From the NCBI RefSeq assembly GCF_900167095.1, contig NZ_FUXG01000008.1:85978-149977 (forward strand): DNA of 64,000 nucleotides, in the 5' to 3' direction. The notes beneath the pieces were generated by a model. The model had not been told where the DNA came from. It made no database searches and was given only the letters and a program-made list of their open reading frames with translations. The DNA is from Oceanospirillum multiglobuliferum (GTDB lineage Bacteria > Pseudomonadota > Gammaproteobacteria > Pseudomonadales > Halomonadaceae). Positions 1-9,462 of the stretch are shown here, piece by piece. A program made the position numbers and the translations under genes. Positions within the stretch are counted from its first letter, which is position 1, and each line of letters starts with the position of its first letter.

Positions 1-722
1 AGCTGGCAGAATACAAAGAAAAAATTGAACAAGAGTTGCGCAACGCGCTAGAAGAGAAAAATCAGGCGCTCAAAGCTGCATTAGATACAGAAAGCAAAAA
101 TCGCTGGTTAGAAGAGAAAAACAGCCAGCTCCAAACAGAGTGTCAAAGTCAGCAGCATGAAACAGGGCGGCTACAGGCTAAAATTGAGCACTTAAAAGAG
201 GCTAATTCAGAGGCTAAAAAACAATTAGATGCCAATAAATCTGAGTATAAGCAGCAACTTCAAGATTGGCAGGATAAAAATGCATCCCTACAGCAATTGT
301 TGGCCGAGAACAGGCTTGAAATACAAAAGCTGGCAGAGCAATTTCAACAACAACTGAAAGAAGAGAGAGATAGAGCAGAGCAAACAGATCAACGCTGGCT
401 GGCGCAACTAGATGAAGCGCGTCAGAAAATAAAGCAACTTGAAACTGACTGGCTAGCATCTCAGAAAAAGCAAAGCCAACAACAGGCTGACCAACACAAA
501 CAGCTGGCAATACAGCAGGAACATCTACATGCCAAACTTGAACAGCATTCTCAAAAATTGCAGCAGGTAGAGGAAGCGCAAATTGAGCGCGCAAAAACTA
601 TGCAGCAGGCTGTTGAGCAGTCAATGTTGAAACTCCATCAAGAACAACAGGCTGACATTCAACAGTTAGAAATGTTATTCCGAAAGGCTAGTCTAGTAGG
701 TATCAATTGGCAGTTGGTGTAG
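1..722 (+). CDS. Coiled-coil protein, C-terminal part (cut by left edge)
   Basis: The reading frame is already open at the left edge (frame beginning at base 3), so this is the end of a longer gene; the first possible start inside the window, a TTG at 36, is not credible as the true start. The 230 or so visible residues are almost entirely charged and glutamine-rich heptad sequence (repeated Glu/Lys/Gln/Leu, few glycines or prolines), typical of a long alpha-helical coiled coil. The last 15 residues are more hydrophobic (LFRKASLVGINWQLV). No catalytic motif is visible. A KfrA-like coiled-coil protein occurs 10 kb away, and this could be a similar filament or DNA-organising protein, but the N-terminal domain needed to decide lies outside the window. 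Function unknown. Confidence 0.6.
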   Translation, partial: LAEYKEKIEQELRNALEEKNQALKAALDTESKNRWLEEKNSQLQTECQSQQHETGRLQAKIEHLKEANSEAKKQLDANKSEYKQQLQDWQDKNASLQQLLAENRLEIQKLAEQFQQQLKEERDRAEQTDQRWLAQLDEARQKIKQLETDWLASQKKQSQQQADQHKQLAIQQEHLHAKLEQHSQKLQQVEEAQIERAKTMQQAVEQSMLKLHQEQQADIQQLEMLFRKASLVGINWQLV

Positions 723-729
723 TTAAAAC

Positions 730-963
730 TTAATTGTTGCGTAGCGGCACCAGTAACGACTCAAGTCCGTTAATTTGCAATTCCAGCATTAAACCCATTA
801 ATACGCCAAGCTCACCGTTGGGGAAGCCTTTTTTACAAAACCAAAGTAAATAAGGCTCAGGTAAATCCATCAGCACCCGCCCTTGATACTTACCAAAGGG
901 CATTTTTATCGTCGCCAATTTTACTAGATGCTCCGGTCGCAACTCATTCATTTTTAAATCCAA
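730..963 (-). CDS. DUF3820 family protein
   Basis: A 77-residue protein matching the small DUF3820 family, also listed as a putative quorum-sensing-regulated virulence factor. The family pattern is visible: KMPFGKYQGR near residue 20, then DLPEPYLLWFCKKGFP and G-LG near the middle, and an NGL-LL-PL ending. Its 3' end lies 7 bases from the end of the convergent coiled-coil gene. Two in-frame ATGs exist (residues 1 and 5); the longer is given. It lies downstream of mqo on the same strand but is separated from it by a strong hairpin terminator. The molecular function is not established; the family assignment rests on recalled sequence pattern. Confidence 0.8.
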   Translation of the reverse strand: MDLKMNELRPEHLVKLATIKMPFGKYQGRVLMDLPEPYLLWFCKKGFPNGELGVLMGLMLELQINGLESLLVPLRNN

Positions 964-969
964 TAAAAA

Positions 970-996
970 AGCCGATAGAGGCTATCTCTATCGGCT
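970..996 (-). terminator. Rho-independent terminator of mqo
   Basis: A perfect 11-bp stem (AGCCGATAGAG paired with CTCTATCGGCT) with a 5-base loop lies 20 bases past the mqo stop. Read on the minus strand it is followed by a run of T residues, the expected layout for termination of mqo transcription before the DUF3820 gene. Confidence 0.85.
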
Positions 997-1016
997 AGAT
1001 TTTAACGCTAAAGAAA

Positions 1017-2504
1017 CTAAGCTAGTCGATCCAGCTTCAAAGTACGCAAGGTGCGCTCACGAACTGTTTTCAATAACTCAGCATTACCTGTCAGAGATTG
1101 ACCATAGGAAGGCACCATCTCTTTCATCTTCGCCTGCCATTCAGCAGATTGCATACGATCTGCGAAGCACTTCTCAATAATGCCGATCATCGTGTTCACT
1201 GACGTAGAGGCACCTGGAGAAGCCCCTAACAAAGCTGCCAGCGTACCATCTTCAGAAGAGATCGCTTCCGTACCAAACTCAAGCTTACCGCCACCGTTCG
1301 GATCTTTCTTAATGATCTGCACACGCTGACCCGCCATTGCCAGTTCCCAGTCATCGTCTTTTGCTTCTGGGAAGAAGTTACGCAATGAATCACAGCGTGC
1401 CGTATGTGATTGACGCACCTCACTAATCAGGTAGCGCGTCAAATCCATATTATTCATTCCCACCGACATAATTGGGAGCAAGTTACCCGCATTGATGCTC
1501 GAAGGCAGATCGAAGAAAGACCCCTGCTTCAAGAACTTTGTCGTGAAGCCTGCAAAAGGCCCGAACAACAGCGCTTTTTTGCCATTGATCACACGGGTAT
1601 CTAAATGAGGCACAGACATTGGTGGCGCACCAATTGGCGCTAAGCCATACACCTTCGCCATGTGCTGTTCAACAATGGCAGGGTCTTTACATACTAGCCA
1701 CATACCACTTACAGGGAAGCCGCCGTAACCTTTGCCTTCTTTAATACCTGACTTTTGTAGCAGCGGCAACGCACCACCACCGGCACCCAAGAACACAAAG
1801 CCTGCATTCACAACTACAGTTTTACCTTGTTTGTTCTTCAGGGTTACAGTCCAGCGTCCATCCGAACCTTTTTTCAAATCTTGTACATTGTGACTCAACA
1901 ACAGCTCAAAACCTTCTTGCTGTTGCAGATGCTTCACCATATTGCGAGCGACAGAGCCAAAATCCACATCAGAGCCGTAACGCACGCGCGTCGCTGCAAC
2001 CTTTTCATTAGGGTCGCGGTTTTTCATCACCAGCGGCATCCACTGACTGATAATGGCATGATCTTCGCTATACTCCATATCTTCGAAGTTAGCGGTTGCT
2101 CTCATCGCTTCGTAACGGGCACGCAGAAACTGAACATTTTTCTCGCCCCATACAAAGCTGCTGTGCGGTGTTGGATTAATAAACTGTTCAGGAGAGGGCA
2201 TCGCCTTCTGTTCAACAAGATATGACCAGAACTGAAGACTGACTTCAAAAGCGGAGTTAATGGCAAAAGCTTTGGAGGTATTAATCGAGCCATCAGCTTG
2301 CTGAGGCGTATAATTCAATTCACAGTAGGCCGCATGACCAGTACCAGCATTATTCCAGCCGTCAGTACTTTCGTGCGCAACATGGTCTAAACGCTCCACC
2401 ATGATCATATTCAATGATGGATCTAGCTGCTTCAGCAGCATGCCTAAGGTAGTGCTCATCGCACCAGCCCCTATCAGCAATACATCTGTAGATTTTGCGG
2501 TCAT
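1017..2504 (-). CDS. mqo: Malate:quinone oxidoreductase
   Basis: Membrane-associated FAD enzyme that oxidises malate to oxaloacetate and passes electrons to quinone, an alternative to NAD-linked malate dehydrogenase in the TCA cycle. The 495-residue length is normal for Mqo. The N terminus carries a dinucleotide-binding motif (LLIGAGAMSTTLGMLL), followed by the family segments DGWNNAGTGHAAYCELNYTP (around residues 48-67), RYGSDVDFG and FLGAGGGALPLLQKSGI. It is monocistronic: a 470-base non-coding region precedes it and a strong terminator follows. No signal peptide, as expected for a peripheral inner-face enzyme. Family recognition is confident. Confidence 0.96.
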   Translation of the reverse strand: MTAKSTDVLLIGAGAMSTTLGMLLKQLDPSLNMIMVERLDHVAHESTDGWNNAGTGHAAYCELNYTPQQADGSINTSKAFAINSAFEVSLQFWSYLVEQKAMPSPEQFINPTPHSSFVWGEKNVQFLRARYEAMRATANFEDMEYSEDHAIISQWMPLVMKNRDPNEKVAATRVRYGSDVDFGSVARNMVKHLQQQEGFELLLSHNVQDLKKGSDGRWTVTLKNKQGKTVVVNAGFVFLGAGGGALPLLQKSGIKEGKGYGGFPVSGMWLVCKDPAIVEQHMAKVYGLAPIGAPPMSVPHLDTRVINGKKALLFGPFAGFTTKFLKQGSFFDLPSSINAGNLLPIMSVGMNNMDLTRYLISEVRQSHTARCDSLRNFFPEAKDDDWELAMAGQRVQIIKKDPNGGGKLEFGTEAISSEDGTLAALLGASPGASTSVNTMIGIIEKCFADRMQSAEWQAKMKEMVPSYGQSLTGNAELLKTVRERTLRTLKLDRLA

Positions 2505-2978
2505 ACGAGCTTCGCCATTGGTTTAGGTTGGGATTGAACCGACACCAGAAGTTAGCTTTTGGCTTCATCAAAAGGTCATAAAAAACCTTTAACGTCTCTG
2601 GATATCCCTGTTGTAATTATAAATCAGGCACCTCATCTCTGGCCTTGTAACAGACGTAGAGATGTATCTTTTTGTCCATAATGCCTTTGGAATGCCGCGA
2701 ATTATACGGATTCTAGTCCAAATGTCTTGGTATAAAGCGGTAAAAAGCCTTATCAATTTGGCGAATAACACCTCTAAAGTCTTAGATATAACTTACTGTT
2801 AATACGTGACATTTTGAAAAATGTGACTCTACAGCCATTTCTTAGCACTTCAGGCCTGTAGGCTTGTGTAAACAAAAGTCTACAAAAAGAATTGCTAGCC
2901 GTATAAATGGCTATAAATGAGTGTTGCGGCTAAACTGCCAAGCAAATAAGTATTGTTGAGCAAACTAAAGGGGCTTTA
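2505..2978. promoter_or_regulatory. Divergent promoter region mqo/globin
   Basis: A 474-base AT-rich gap between divergent mqo and the globin gene with no convincing ORF. It must hold both promoters. A near-perfect palindrome, ACATTTTGAAAAATGT, occupies 2809-2824 (7-base arms around a central GA) and could be a regulator site for either gene; I do not recognise the regulator. A good Shine-Dalgarno-like AAAGGGG lies just before the globin ATG. Confidence 0.45.
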
Positions 2979-3392
2979 ATGTCAATTTCCAATAGACAAA
3001 TTAAGTTGATTCAGAAGAGCTTTGCTCAAGTTGAACCTATCGCGGATCAAGCTGCTGAGATTTTTTATAGTTATTTATTTAAGTTTGCGCCTCAAGTTCG
3101 CCCTATGTTCAAAGGCGATATGAGCTCGCAAGGTAAAAAGCTGATGGCAACTTTGAAAATAGCCGTAAAAAGCCTTGAGAATTTGGATGCATTAGTTCCA
3201 GTGTTACAGAATTTAGCTAAGGGCCATGTCAAATATGGCGTTAAAGCTGAACACTACACCCCTGTAGGTAATGCACTGCTTTATGCTCTACGAGACGGCT
3301 TGGGCGAAGACTTTACTCCAGAGGTACGCCAAGCGTGGATTGATGCCTATCGTTTAATGGCAAATGTTATGAAAGATGCAGCTTATCACTGA
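2979..3392 (+). CDS. Single-domain bacterial globin
   Basis: A 137-residue haem protein of the globin superfamily, of the flavohaemoglobin/Vitreoscilla-type or neuroglobin-like single-domain class. Visible signatures are the N-terminal A-helix (IKLIQKSFAQVEPIADQAAEIFY), the CD-corner segment FKFAPQVRPMFKGDM with Phe/Pro in the usual places, and AKGHVKYGVKAEHY, where His83 is the likely proximal haem ligand. There is no reductase domain. Probable roles are oxygen binding or nitric-oxide handling; which one cannot be read from sequence. It is preceded by AAAGGGG before the ATG and followed by a hairpin terminator, so it appears to be a single-gene unit. Its intergenic region contains a palindrome that may bind its regulator. 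Confidence 0.88.
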   Translation: MSISNRQIKLIQKSFAQVEPIADQAAEIFYSYLFKFAPQVRPMFKGDMSSQGKKLMATLKIAVKSLENLDALVPVLQNLAKGHVKYGVKAEHYTPVGNALLYALRDGLGEDFTPEVRQAWIDAYRLMANVMKDAAYH

Positions 3393-3418
3393 GCATCAAA
3401 AGCACCTGATATTCTCGC

Positions 3419-3453
3419 AAAAAAGCTGTAAATCTAGTGAGTTACAGCTTTTT
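3419..3453. terminator. Bidirectional terminator between globin and TIGR02647 gene
   Basis: A 12-bp inverted repeat (AAAAAGCTGTAA / TTACAGCTTTTT) with A-run on one side and T-run on the other lies between two convergent genes, so it can end transcription from both directions. Confidence 0.85.
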
Positions 3454-3471
3454 CATGGCTAGTTTAAATGC

Positions 3472-3720
3472 TTATGCAGCTGTAGTTTCTGTCGATAGGA
3501 TTTGTTTCAATGCTTGTGCATGTTCAGCCGCTTTTAGACCTAATGAGGTCAGATAGCCACCGTCATGCAAGGTGATAAGCCCTTTGTCAAATAAGCGCTG
3601 TGTAGCCGCAACCAGTTCAGCATCTGCGCCGGAGTGTACTTTAATGCCTTCTTGCATACTGGACAGATTGAACTGAAGCAAAATGTTCATTTCTTGGTGT
3701 TGAGCTTCTGATAGTCGCAT
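3472..3720 (-). CDS. TIGR02647 family small protein
   Basis: An 82-residue protein of the TIGR02647 family, common in marine gammaproteobacteria and annotated elsewhere as DNA-binding. The recognised core is LLQFNLSSMQEGIKVH, then AATQRLFDKGLITLHDGGYLTSLG, which resembles a winged-helix-like fold, followed by LKAAEHAQALKQIL. There is no close operon partner: sbcC starts on the same strand far upstream and its stop is 108 bases away. The molecular role is unknown. Confidence 0.8.
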   Translation of the reverse strand: MRLSEAQHQEMNILLQFNLSSMQEGIKVHSGADAELVAATQRLFDKGLITLHDGGYLTSLGLKAAEHAQALKQILSTETTAA

Positions 3721-3828
3721 AAAATATCCTCTACGTTCTTATTTTTCTCTGGTTTTCCTTCTCTCCGAGAGTAGCACCCTTTTGGGGGGAATCACCAACA
3801 ATATTATGCAGTTATCAGAAATTCTTAA

Positions 3829-6800
3829 TTACGCTTTCACAACTTTGTAACGGCTTTCCAGCTGACTAATCCCAAGCCCACCCAGTTTCTGTACCCGTAT
3901 TTGCACTGGAATACGTTCCTTCATCGCTTCGATATGACTAATCACACCTATCATTTTTCCGCTGGCATTTAAGCTGTCTAACGCATCTAGGGCAGTTTCA
4001 AGGGTTTCACTGTCAAGGGTGCCAAAGCCCTCATCTAAAAATAGTGAATCAATTTTCACTTTATGACTGACCATATCCGATAAGGCGAGAGCCAAGGCCA
4101 AACTCACTAGAAAACTCTCTCCGCCCGATAGGGTTTTAATATCGCGCAATACATCTGCCTGCCAAGTATCGATAATAGCCAGCGCTAACTCTTCATCGGC
4201 CTTGCGCTGTAATTGGTAGCGATTGTGCAACCGCTGCAGTTGTCGATTCGACAGCATGATGAGATGGTCTAAGGTTAGCCCTTGGGCAAAACGACGGAAT
4301 TTAGCCCCATCTGCCGAACCTATTAATTGGTTCAAACGTTCCCAGTCGGCAAGCTGGCTACGTTGTTGATCGATTTGTTCAAAGAGTTGCTGCTGCCCCT
4401 GCCTGCGTTGTTGATCGGTGTCGAGCTGTTGTTGAATCTGCACACTTTGGGTTTTCAGCTGCTCTTGTTGCTGACTTAATTCTGCCAGCTGCTGCTCTAG
4501 GGTAAGTTGGGTTTGTAATGTGGCACAAGCCTGTGCGTGGGTTTGCTGCACCTCCAGTTGCGCTTGATAAAGCGCCTCTGCTTGATGCAAGGCTTTATCG
4601 AGTTGCTGTTTTAATTGTTGCAGTTGCTGTAGCTCATTTTCTGTTAGCAGGGCTTTTTGGTACTCCTCCTCAGTATCAAACGGGCTGGCTTGCAGGGTTT
4701 GCTGCCAAGTTTCAATATATTGTTGCAAAGTTTGTTGGCAGGCTTCATCTTGCAGTGTTAATTGCTCGACTTGGTCGCTCAATTTTTGCGCGGCTAACTG
4801 GCTTTTCTGCCACTGTTCACGACTTAGGCTTAAGCGGCTTTCTGAATCGGCAACTTGTTCAGCTAAACGGGTGCGCTCTTCTGCAATGCTGGCAGAACCA
4901 AAGCTTAACATCCGCGCTTGCTCAAGCTGCTGTAGCTCCACTTTCTGCGTTTGTGCGCTTTCTTTCAGCTGATTCAGTTCAGGCTGATGCTGTTGTAACT
5001 GCAGATCAAGTTGAGTCAGGTTTTGTATCACCAGTTCATGCTGATGCTGCAATGCCTGATATTGCGTTTGATTGGCTTTAAATTGATCACAATCTAATTG
5101 ACGAGTTTGTAACCATATCTCAGCTTTATCCGTCGTTGGCAGTGTTAAACCATAAACACTGAGTTGCGTTTGTAATGCTGACTCCAGTGTTGTGAGTTCA
5201 TCCTGCGCACTGGTTTGCAATGCCTGTTGGTGCTTGATCTGCTGCTGCACAGAAGCAATATCAAGTTGCTGGCTATTGGTTTGATGCTCTAGTATCTGTA
5301 GATTTTTTTGCAGCTCAAAAAGGGTCTGCTGATTAGTTTGATACTGTTGCCATTGCTGGCTGAGCCGAACTTGTACCTCATGCCGCTGCGTTAACTCAGT
5401 GCTGAACTGGATGAAAGCCTGCTCAAAGCCTTCCTTATTTTCTAGAGCTAAGCAGGCTTGTGATTCGCTAGAGAGCGCCACTACTTGTGAGTTCCACTGT
5501 TGCGACAATTGCTGTAGCTGAGCCTTTAGTCTCTGCTGCTCGGTGTCAGCTTGCTGTAGGCTGAAGTTTAATCGCTCTATCGCTTGTTTATTACTATGAC
5601 CCTCTTGCTCTAGCTGCTCTAAGGCGAGCTTTTGAGTCTTCAAGCGCTGCTCTGTTTCCGAGGATTCAATCTGCTGATAAGCCTCTACCGCAGGATGCTG
5701 ACAGGAGCCACAGAGTGGACAAGGGCTGTCGGGTTGTAAACGGGCGCGCTCAGCTTGCAGACTGTTAATCAGCTTTTCTTGCGCCAGTAGGCGCTCAAGA
5801 TCTTGAACTTGCTGCTTGCACTGCTTGTAATCAGCGCGTAATTTCTCTTGTTGTTGCTGTTTTTCTAATAACGCGGAGCGGTCAATGTGCTGCTGTTGTT
5901 CTAGCGCACGTAGCTGCTGCTCTAGCGGCTGATACTGTTCAACAGCCTGTTGCAGTTTTAACCAAACAGACTCTAGCTTTTGCTGTTGTTGCCAGCGCTC
6001 TACACTAAGTTGTGCCTGTTGTTGTAGAGTTGAGCTTTCCCCCTGCTGTTGAACTTTGAGCTGTATAGGCTGTAGCTCAAAGCGAGCTTGAGTCAGTTTA
6101 TGCTCAAGATTGGTTAAGGGTATTGTTTTGCTGTTTAGCGTTTGCTCAAGCGTTTGTAAATTACGCAGGCTTTCATGCAAGCTGTGCTCTATTTTCTGAC
6201 GTGTTTTCAGTTGCTGCTGCCAGTGCGGCAGTTGTTCTGCCATAGCCTGCTGTGCTTGATGCTGTTGTAGAAACGCAGCTAATTGAACAAGCTGAGCACT
6301 GATACGTTGCTCTGTATTAAAAGCCTCTGTACGGCTCTCTTCGGTTTTGGCACACAGTTCTTCCTGCTTTGTTACTTGCGCCATCAACACCTGTTGCTGC
6401 TGTGTTAAAACTTGGATTTTCTGATCCAGTGGCACCATGATGGTGTCAATTTCTTGCTCTGCTTTTACCTTATGCGCTTTGTCTGCGGCTAAAGCCTGCT
6501 CAGCTCGGGTGAGTTGTTGCTGGTACTGAACTTGTTCGGCCTTGCTTTGAATTTGCTGTTGCTGAACACGAATAAGCTCATTCTTTAGTGTTTGACTTAA
6601 GCTGTGTTGCTTTTGTAGCTGTTCAAATAGAGGCTTTAACTTTTGCGCAGGGGCATGAGCAGCTAAACGACCAAACGCGGGGGCCTGTTCGTGCAATGCC
6701 TGTTTGGCTTTTTCTAAGGTTTGTTGATGTTGCTCAAGCTGCACTGTGCTCTGGTTTAAATCGAGCCACAATTTAATTTCACGCTGAGCACTACTGATAT

Positions 6801-7509
6801 TAGGCGTTAAAAGCGCTAGTTCATTTTTTTTCTGTGATAATGTATCCGTAAGATCTGCAAGTTGCTCAGCGCTGAACAGTTCGACCCCTTCGGCTTTTGC
6901 TTGTAAGCGCTCTAAGGCGTTTTTTTCTATTTTGCAATTTTCAAACACCTGCTTTGAAACCGCACCATAGATTTCAGTCCCCGTGAGCTCTTCTAGTAAG
7001 TCTGCCCGCTCATTGGCACTGGCATTTAAAAAGGCTGAGAAGCGACCTTGCGCTAACATCATTGACTTGGTGAAGCGGGCAAAATCGAGTCCGGTTAGGG
7101 TTTCCATTAAAGCCAGTTTATCTTTCAGGCTGCTGGCTAAAATTTTACCGCTGCTATCCGCCAGCTCAACCTTTGGCGCTTGCAGCTTACCTTCTGCACT
7201 ATTTCTGGCTCGCCGTTGAGACCAGTAAGCACGATACTGCTGGCCTTGCACCTCAAATTCCACCTCTGCTTCTGACTCTGAAGTGTGGCGCGTCATCGAC
7301 TCATTCTGAGAGGCGTTAATCTGTTGCAGGCGAGGTGTTTGGTGATACAGCGCTAAACAAATGGCATCAAGTAGGGTGGTTTTTCCAGCACCAGTAGCGC
7401 CTACAATGGCAAATAAGCTGCTGTTGTCAAAAGGAGCTTGGGTAAAGTCAATCTGCCACTCCCCTTTAAGCGCGTTAATATTTTTTAGACGTAGGCGTAA
7501 TATTCTCAC
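3829..7509 (-). CDS. sbcC: Exonuclease SbcC, SMC-like ATPase subunit
   Basis: ATPase subunit of the SbcCD (Mre11-Rad50 type) nuclease that opens hairpins, palindromes and protein-blocked DNA ends. At 1226 residues it is slightly longer than the E. coli protein. The N-terminal half-ATPase has Walker A GATGAGKTTLLDAICL near residue 40. A very long, glutamine-rich coiled coil is interrupted at about residue 595 by the zinc hook CPLCG. The C-terminal half carries the ABC signature LSGGESFLVSLALALAL and Walker B IDSLFLDEGFGTLD. The start is GTG, overlapping the sbcD stop as GTGA, so the pair is translationally coupled. The many glutamine codons on the opposite strand produce long spurious antisense frames. 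Confidence 0.97.
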   Translation of the reverse strand: MRILRLRLKNINALKGEWQIDFTQAPFDNSSLFAIVGATGAGKTTLLDAICLALYHQTPRLQQINASQNESMTRHTSESEAEVEFEVQGQQYRAYWSQRRARNSAEGKLQAPKVELADSSGKILASSLKDKLALMETLTGLDFARFTKSMMLAQGRFSAFLNASANERADLLEELTGTEIYGAVSKQVFENCKIEKNALERLQAKAEGVELFSAEQLADLTDTLSQKKNELALLTPNISSAQREIKLWLDLNQSTVQLEQHQQTLEKAKQALHEQAPAFGRLAAHAPAQKLKPLFEQLQKQHSLSQTLKNELIRVQQQQIQSKAEQVQYQQQLTRAEQALAADKAHKVKAEQEIDTIMVPLDQKIQVLTQQQQVLMAQVTKQEELCAKTEESRTEAFNTEQRISAQLVQLAAFLQQHQAQQAMAEQLPHWQQQLKTRQKIEHSLHESLRNLQTLEQTLNSKTIPLTNLEHKLTQARFELQPIQLKVQQQGESSTLQQQAQLSVERWQQQQKLESVWLKLQQAVEQYQPLEQQLRALEQQQHIDRSALLEKQQQQEKLRADYKQCKQQVQDLERLLAQEKLINSLQAERARLQPDSPCPLCGSCQHPAVEAYQQIESSETEQRLKTQKLALEQLEQEGHSNKQAIERLNFSLQQADTEQQRLKAQLQQLSQQWNSQVVALSSESQACLALENKEGFEQAFIQFSTELTQRHEVQVRLSQQWQQYQTNQQTLFELQKNLQILEHQTNSQQLDIASVQQQIKHQQALQTSAQDELTTLESALQTQLSVYGLTLPTTDKAEIWLQTRQLDCDQFKANQTQYQALQHQHELVIQNLTQLDLQLQQHQPELNQLKESAQTQKVELQQLEQARMLSFGSASIAEERTRLAEQVADSESRLSLSREQWQKSQLAAQKLSDQVEQLTLQDEACQQTLQQYIETWQQTLQASPFDTEEEYQKALLTENELQQLQQLKQQLDKALHQAEALYQAQLEVQQTHAQACATLQTQLTLEQQLAELSQQQEQLKTQSVQIQQQLDTDQQRRQGQQQLFEQIDQQRSQLADWERLNQLIGSADGAKFRRFAQGLTLDHLIMLSNRQLQRLHNRYQLQRKADEELALAIIDTWQADVLRDIKTLSGGESFLVSLALALALSDMVSHKVKIDSLFLDEGFGTLDSETLETALDALDSLNASGKMIGVISHIEAMKERIPVQIRVQKLGGLGISQLESRYKVVKA

Positions 7510-8783
7510 AACGCATCTCCTTGCATTGTGCTTTGCGCAGTGTCTTGCAGCTGCTCTAGAGCTTGCTTAAAGCAAACTCGTAGGCGCGCTTGATATTGTT
7601 CATTCAATAGGGGGTCTTCAAGGCTAGGCTCTTGTTGCAGACGACGGTCAAATACTTCTTCAACGCTTAATTCATGCAACTGTTCTTGTTGTTGTGCTGT
7701 TATAGTTTGGTTTTTTAGAGCCCGCTCTCGACGTATCAACAAGACTTCAACGGGTAAGTCTGCGCAAAAAGCTTCTATTCTGGGCTGTAAGTCAGAGAGG
7801 TAATCTTGGTAGCTGATCACAAGATCCAGCCAAATATCAACACCTGCACCTATTGATGAATGATCACTTACCAGTTGTTCTATTTGTCGTTCAATGCTGA
7901 CAAGATCGCCTTTTAAACTTTGCATGGGCTGGAAACAGGGGACTTCAATCGGGGTCACAGCGGTCAAAGCCCCCTCGCTGAAATCAACTTGTAAGATTGA
8001 TTTGGCTTGTGTGCACTCGTCAAAACTCAGCATAAAAGGTGAACCGCTGTAACGGATATGATCACTTTTGGCCACCGCTTGGCTTCTGTGAATATGCCCA
8101 AGGGCAATATAGTCCGCAGGCGGAAAGGCCGAGGCTGGGAAGGCTTCTAAGCTGCCAATATAGATCTCACGCACTGAGTTTGAAGTGCTAGCCCCTACTG
8201 TGGTGAGGTGCCCAGTTGCGATAATTGGTAGCTTGTGTGGCTGCTCGTTATTTTTGGCCTGCGCCTGTTGAAACAGTTGTTGATAGTAGTCCGCAATTGC
8301 GTACTGCAAAGTCTGTTGTTTATCTTCCGCTGTCTGGCCAGCTTGGCTTAGCACCAAATCTTTGGCGCGAATAAAAGGAACCGCACACAACCATGCCCCG
8401 AGTTTCCCCATTCGTGTTGAGAGCGGAATCAGGGTACTAGGATCTGTTTCGGAACGGTCAATGCCTGTGACCAGATAAGCCCCTAAGCGACGAAATAGCG
8501 CTTGAGACTCGTTCAGCACTGCCACTGAGTCATGATTACCCGCCAGTAAAACCAAAGTGCAGCCAGCGGTGGTTAATTTTAAGACAAACTCATTCAGCAG
8601 GGTGCGTGCATAACTGGGCGGTGTTCCAGTATCAAACAGATCTCCTGCCACAACTAAACAATCAATCTGCAAGGTTTCAATCTGTTGCAATAACCAATCT
8701 AAAAACGCGCTTTGCTCATGCAAACGCGTTTTACCATAAAAATACTGGCCTAAATGCCAATCTGAAGTATGTAGAATGCGCAT
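7506..8783 (-). CDS. sbcD: Exonuclease SbcD, Mre11-like nuclease subunit
   Basis: Metallophosphoesterase subunit of SbcCD. The five-motif calcineurin-like core is visible from the N terminus: MRILHTSDWHLGQ, then VVAGDLFDTG, LLAGNHDS, and ATGHLTT and ALGHIHRSQ further on, with the Asp/His/Asn metal ligands intact. The 425-residue length is normal. The protein ends in a GTGA overlap with sbcC. The cluster has no other nearby repair gene. Upstream 90 bases separate it from the DUF2947 gene on the same strand, so a promoter probably sits there. Confidence 0.96.
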   Translation of the reverse strand: MRILHTSDWHLGQYFYGKTRLHEQSAFLDWLLQQIETLQIDCLVVAGDLFDTGTPPSYARTLLNEFVLKLTTAGCTLVLLAGNHDSVAVLNESQALFRRLGAYLVTGIDRSETDPSTLIPLSTRMGKLGAWLCAVPFIRAKDLVLSQAGQTAEDKQQTLQYAIADYYQQLFQQAQAKNNEQPHKLPIIATGHLTTVGASTSNSVREIYIGSLEAFPASAFPPADYIALGHIHRSQAVAKSDHIRYSGSPFMLSFDECTQAKSILQVDFSEGALTAVTPIEVPCFQPMQSLKGDLVSIERQIEQLVSDHSSIGAGVDIWLDLVISYQDYLSDLQPRIEAFCADLPVEVLLIRRERALKNQTITAQQQEQLHELSVEEVFDRRLQQEPSLEDPLLNEQYQARLRVCFKQALEQLQDTAQSTMQGDAL

Positions 8784-8875
8784 TGCGATCCCTTGCAGAG
8801 TGTCAAATGATAAATGCAGTTGCCCTGCTAATGGCTTAGTTTTATGGCTATTGGCAGCGATAAACTCTGATCAAA

Positions 8876-9349
8876 TTAAGGTTTTAAGCCAACTTGCACT
8901 TGGCCATTGTCAAAAAATTGCGCCACTTGCTTACGCTTGCGACCGACTAAAATAGGGCCGTCATCCATAAACAGAAAGTTTTTCCAATATTTTTTGAAGA
9001 TCAACCAAGTCGTTTCAATAACATGGTCACTTTCATAACAAAAATATACCACCGTATTATCCTCCCACTGTAGATGGTCGGCTAGTAACTCTGGCAGGTC
9101 GTTATTGTCACTTTCCCAGCGCTTCTGCCAGTCCACACTTTCTAACCAAGTGGCGGTATCATAAGCCCAGTCTCCTTTTTGAAACTCAGAGTAGTGCTCA
9201 CTTAACTCACTAATTTGTGTTTGCCAAAGTTGTGAGGCACGGTGAGGCGTCATCGGCTTGATAAGAGGCAGATCGGCCTCATCAACAGGAAGATCTTTAT
9301 GGCGAAAAATCCATGCTTTGCTGTATTCAGTTAAAGGGATGTAACTCAT
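8876..9349 (-). CDS. DUF2947 family protein
   Basis: A 157-residue cytoplasmic protein matching DUF2947, found mainly in gammaproteobacteria. Characteristic segments are YIPLTEYSKAWIFRHKDLPV at the N terminus, IKPMTPHRASQLWQTQIS, WLESVDWQKRWES and the C-terminal WKNFLFMDDGPILVGRKRKQV. It is rich in tryptophan and acidic residues. No enzymatic motif is visible and no function is known. It lies downstream of the pterin-synthase-like gene on the same strand with a gap of about 110 bases. Confidence 0.8.
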   Translation of the reverse strand: MSYIPLTEYSKAWIFRHKDLPVDEADLPLIKPMTPHRASQLWQTQISELSEHYSEFQKGDWAYDTATWLESVDWQKRWESDNNDLPELLADHLQWEDNTVVYFCYESDHVIETTWLIFKKYWKNFLFMDDGPILVGRKRKQVAQFFDNGQVQVGLKP

Positions 9350-9462
9350 CTTGGTCTCGGTTTATTTGGCAATAAGACTTAAAGCAATAAAGCTTGTCGT
9401 ACGCTGTAAACAACCGCGTTTCAACAAGCTTGTATGACTGGAAAGTAGGAAGTGTAAGCAGC

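Noticed and set aside
1827..2225. 132-codon frame antisense to mqo
   Set aside because: Fully inside a confidently assigned gene and without recognisable protein features.
2589..2771. 60-codon minus-strand frame upstream of mqo
   Set aside because: No ribosome site or family match; lies in the promoter region.
4518..5081. 187-codon plus-strand frame inside sbcC
   Set aside because: It is antisense to the glutamine-rich coiled coil of SbcC; CAG/CAA repeats on one strand leave open frames on the other. No ribosome site or family match.
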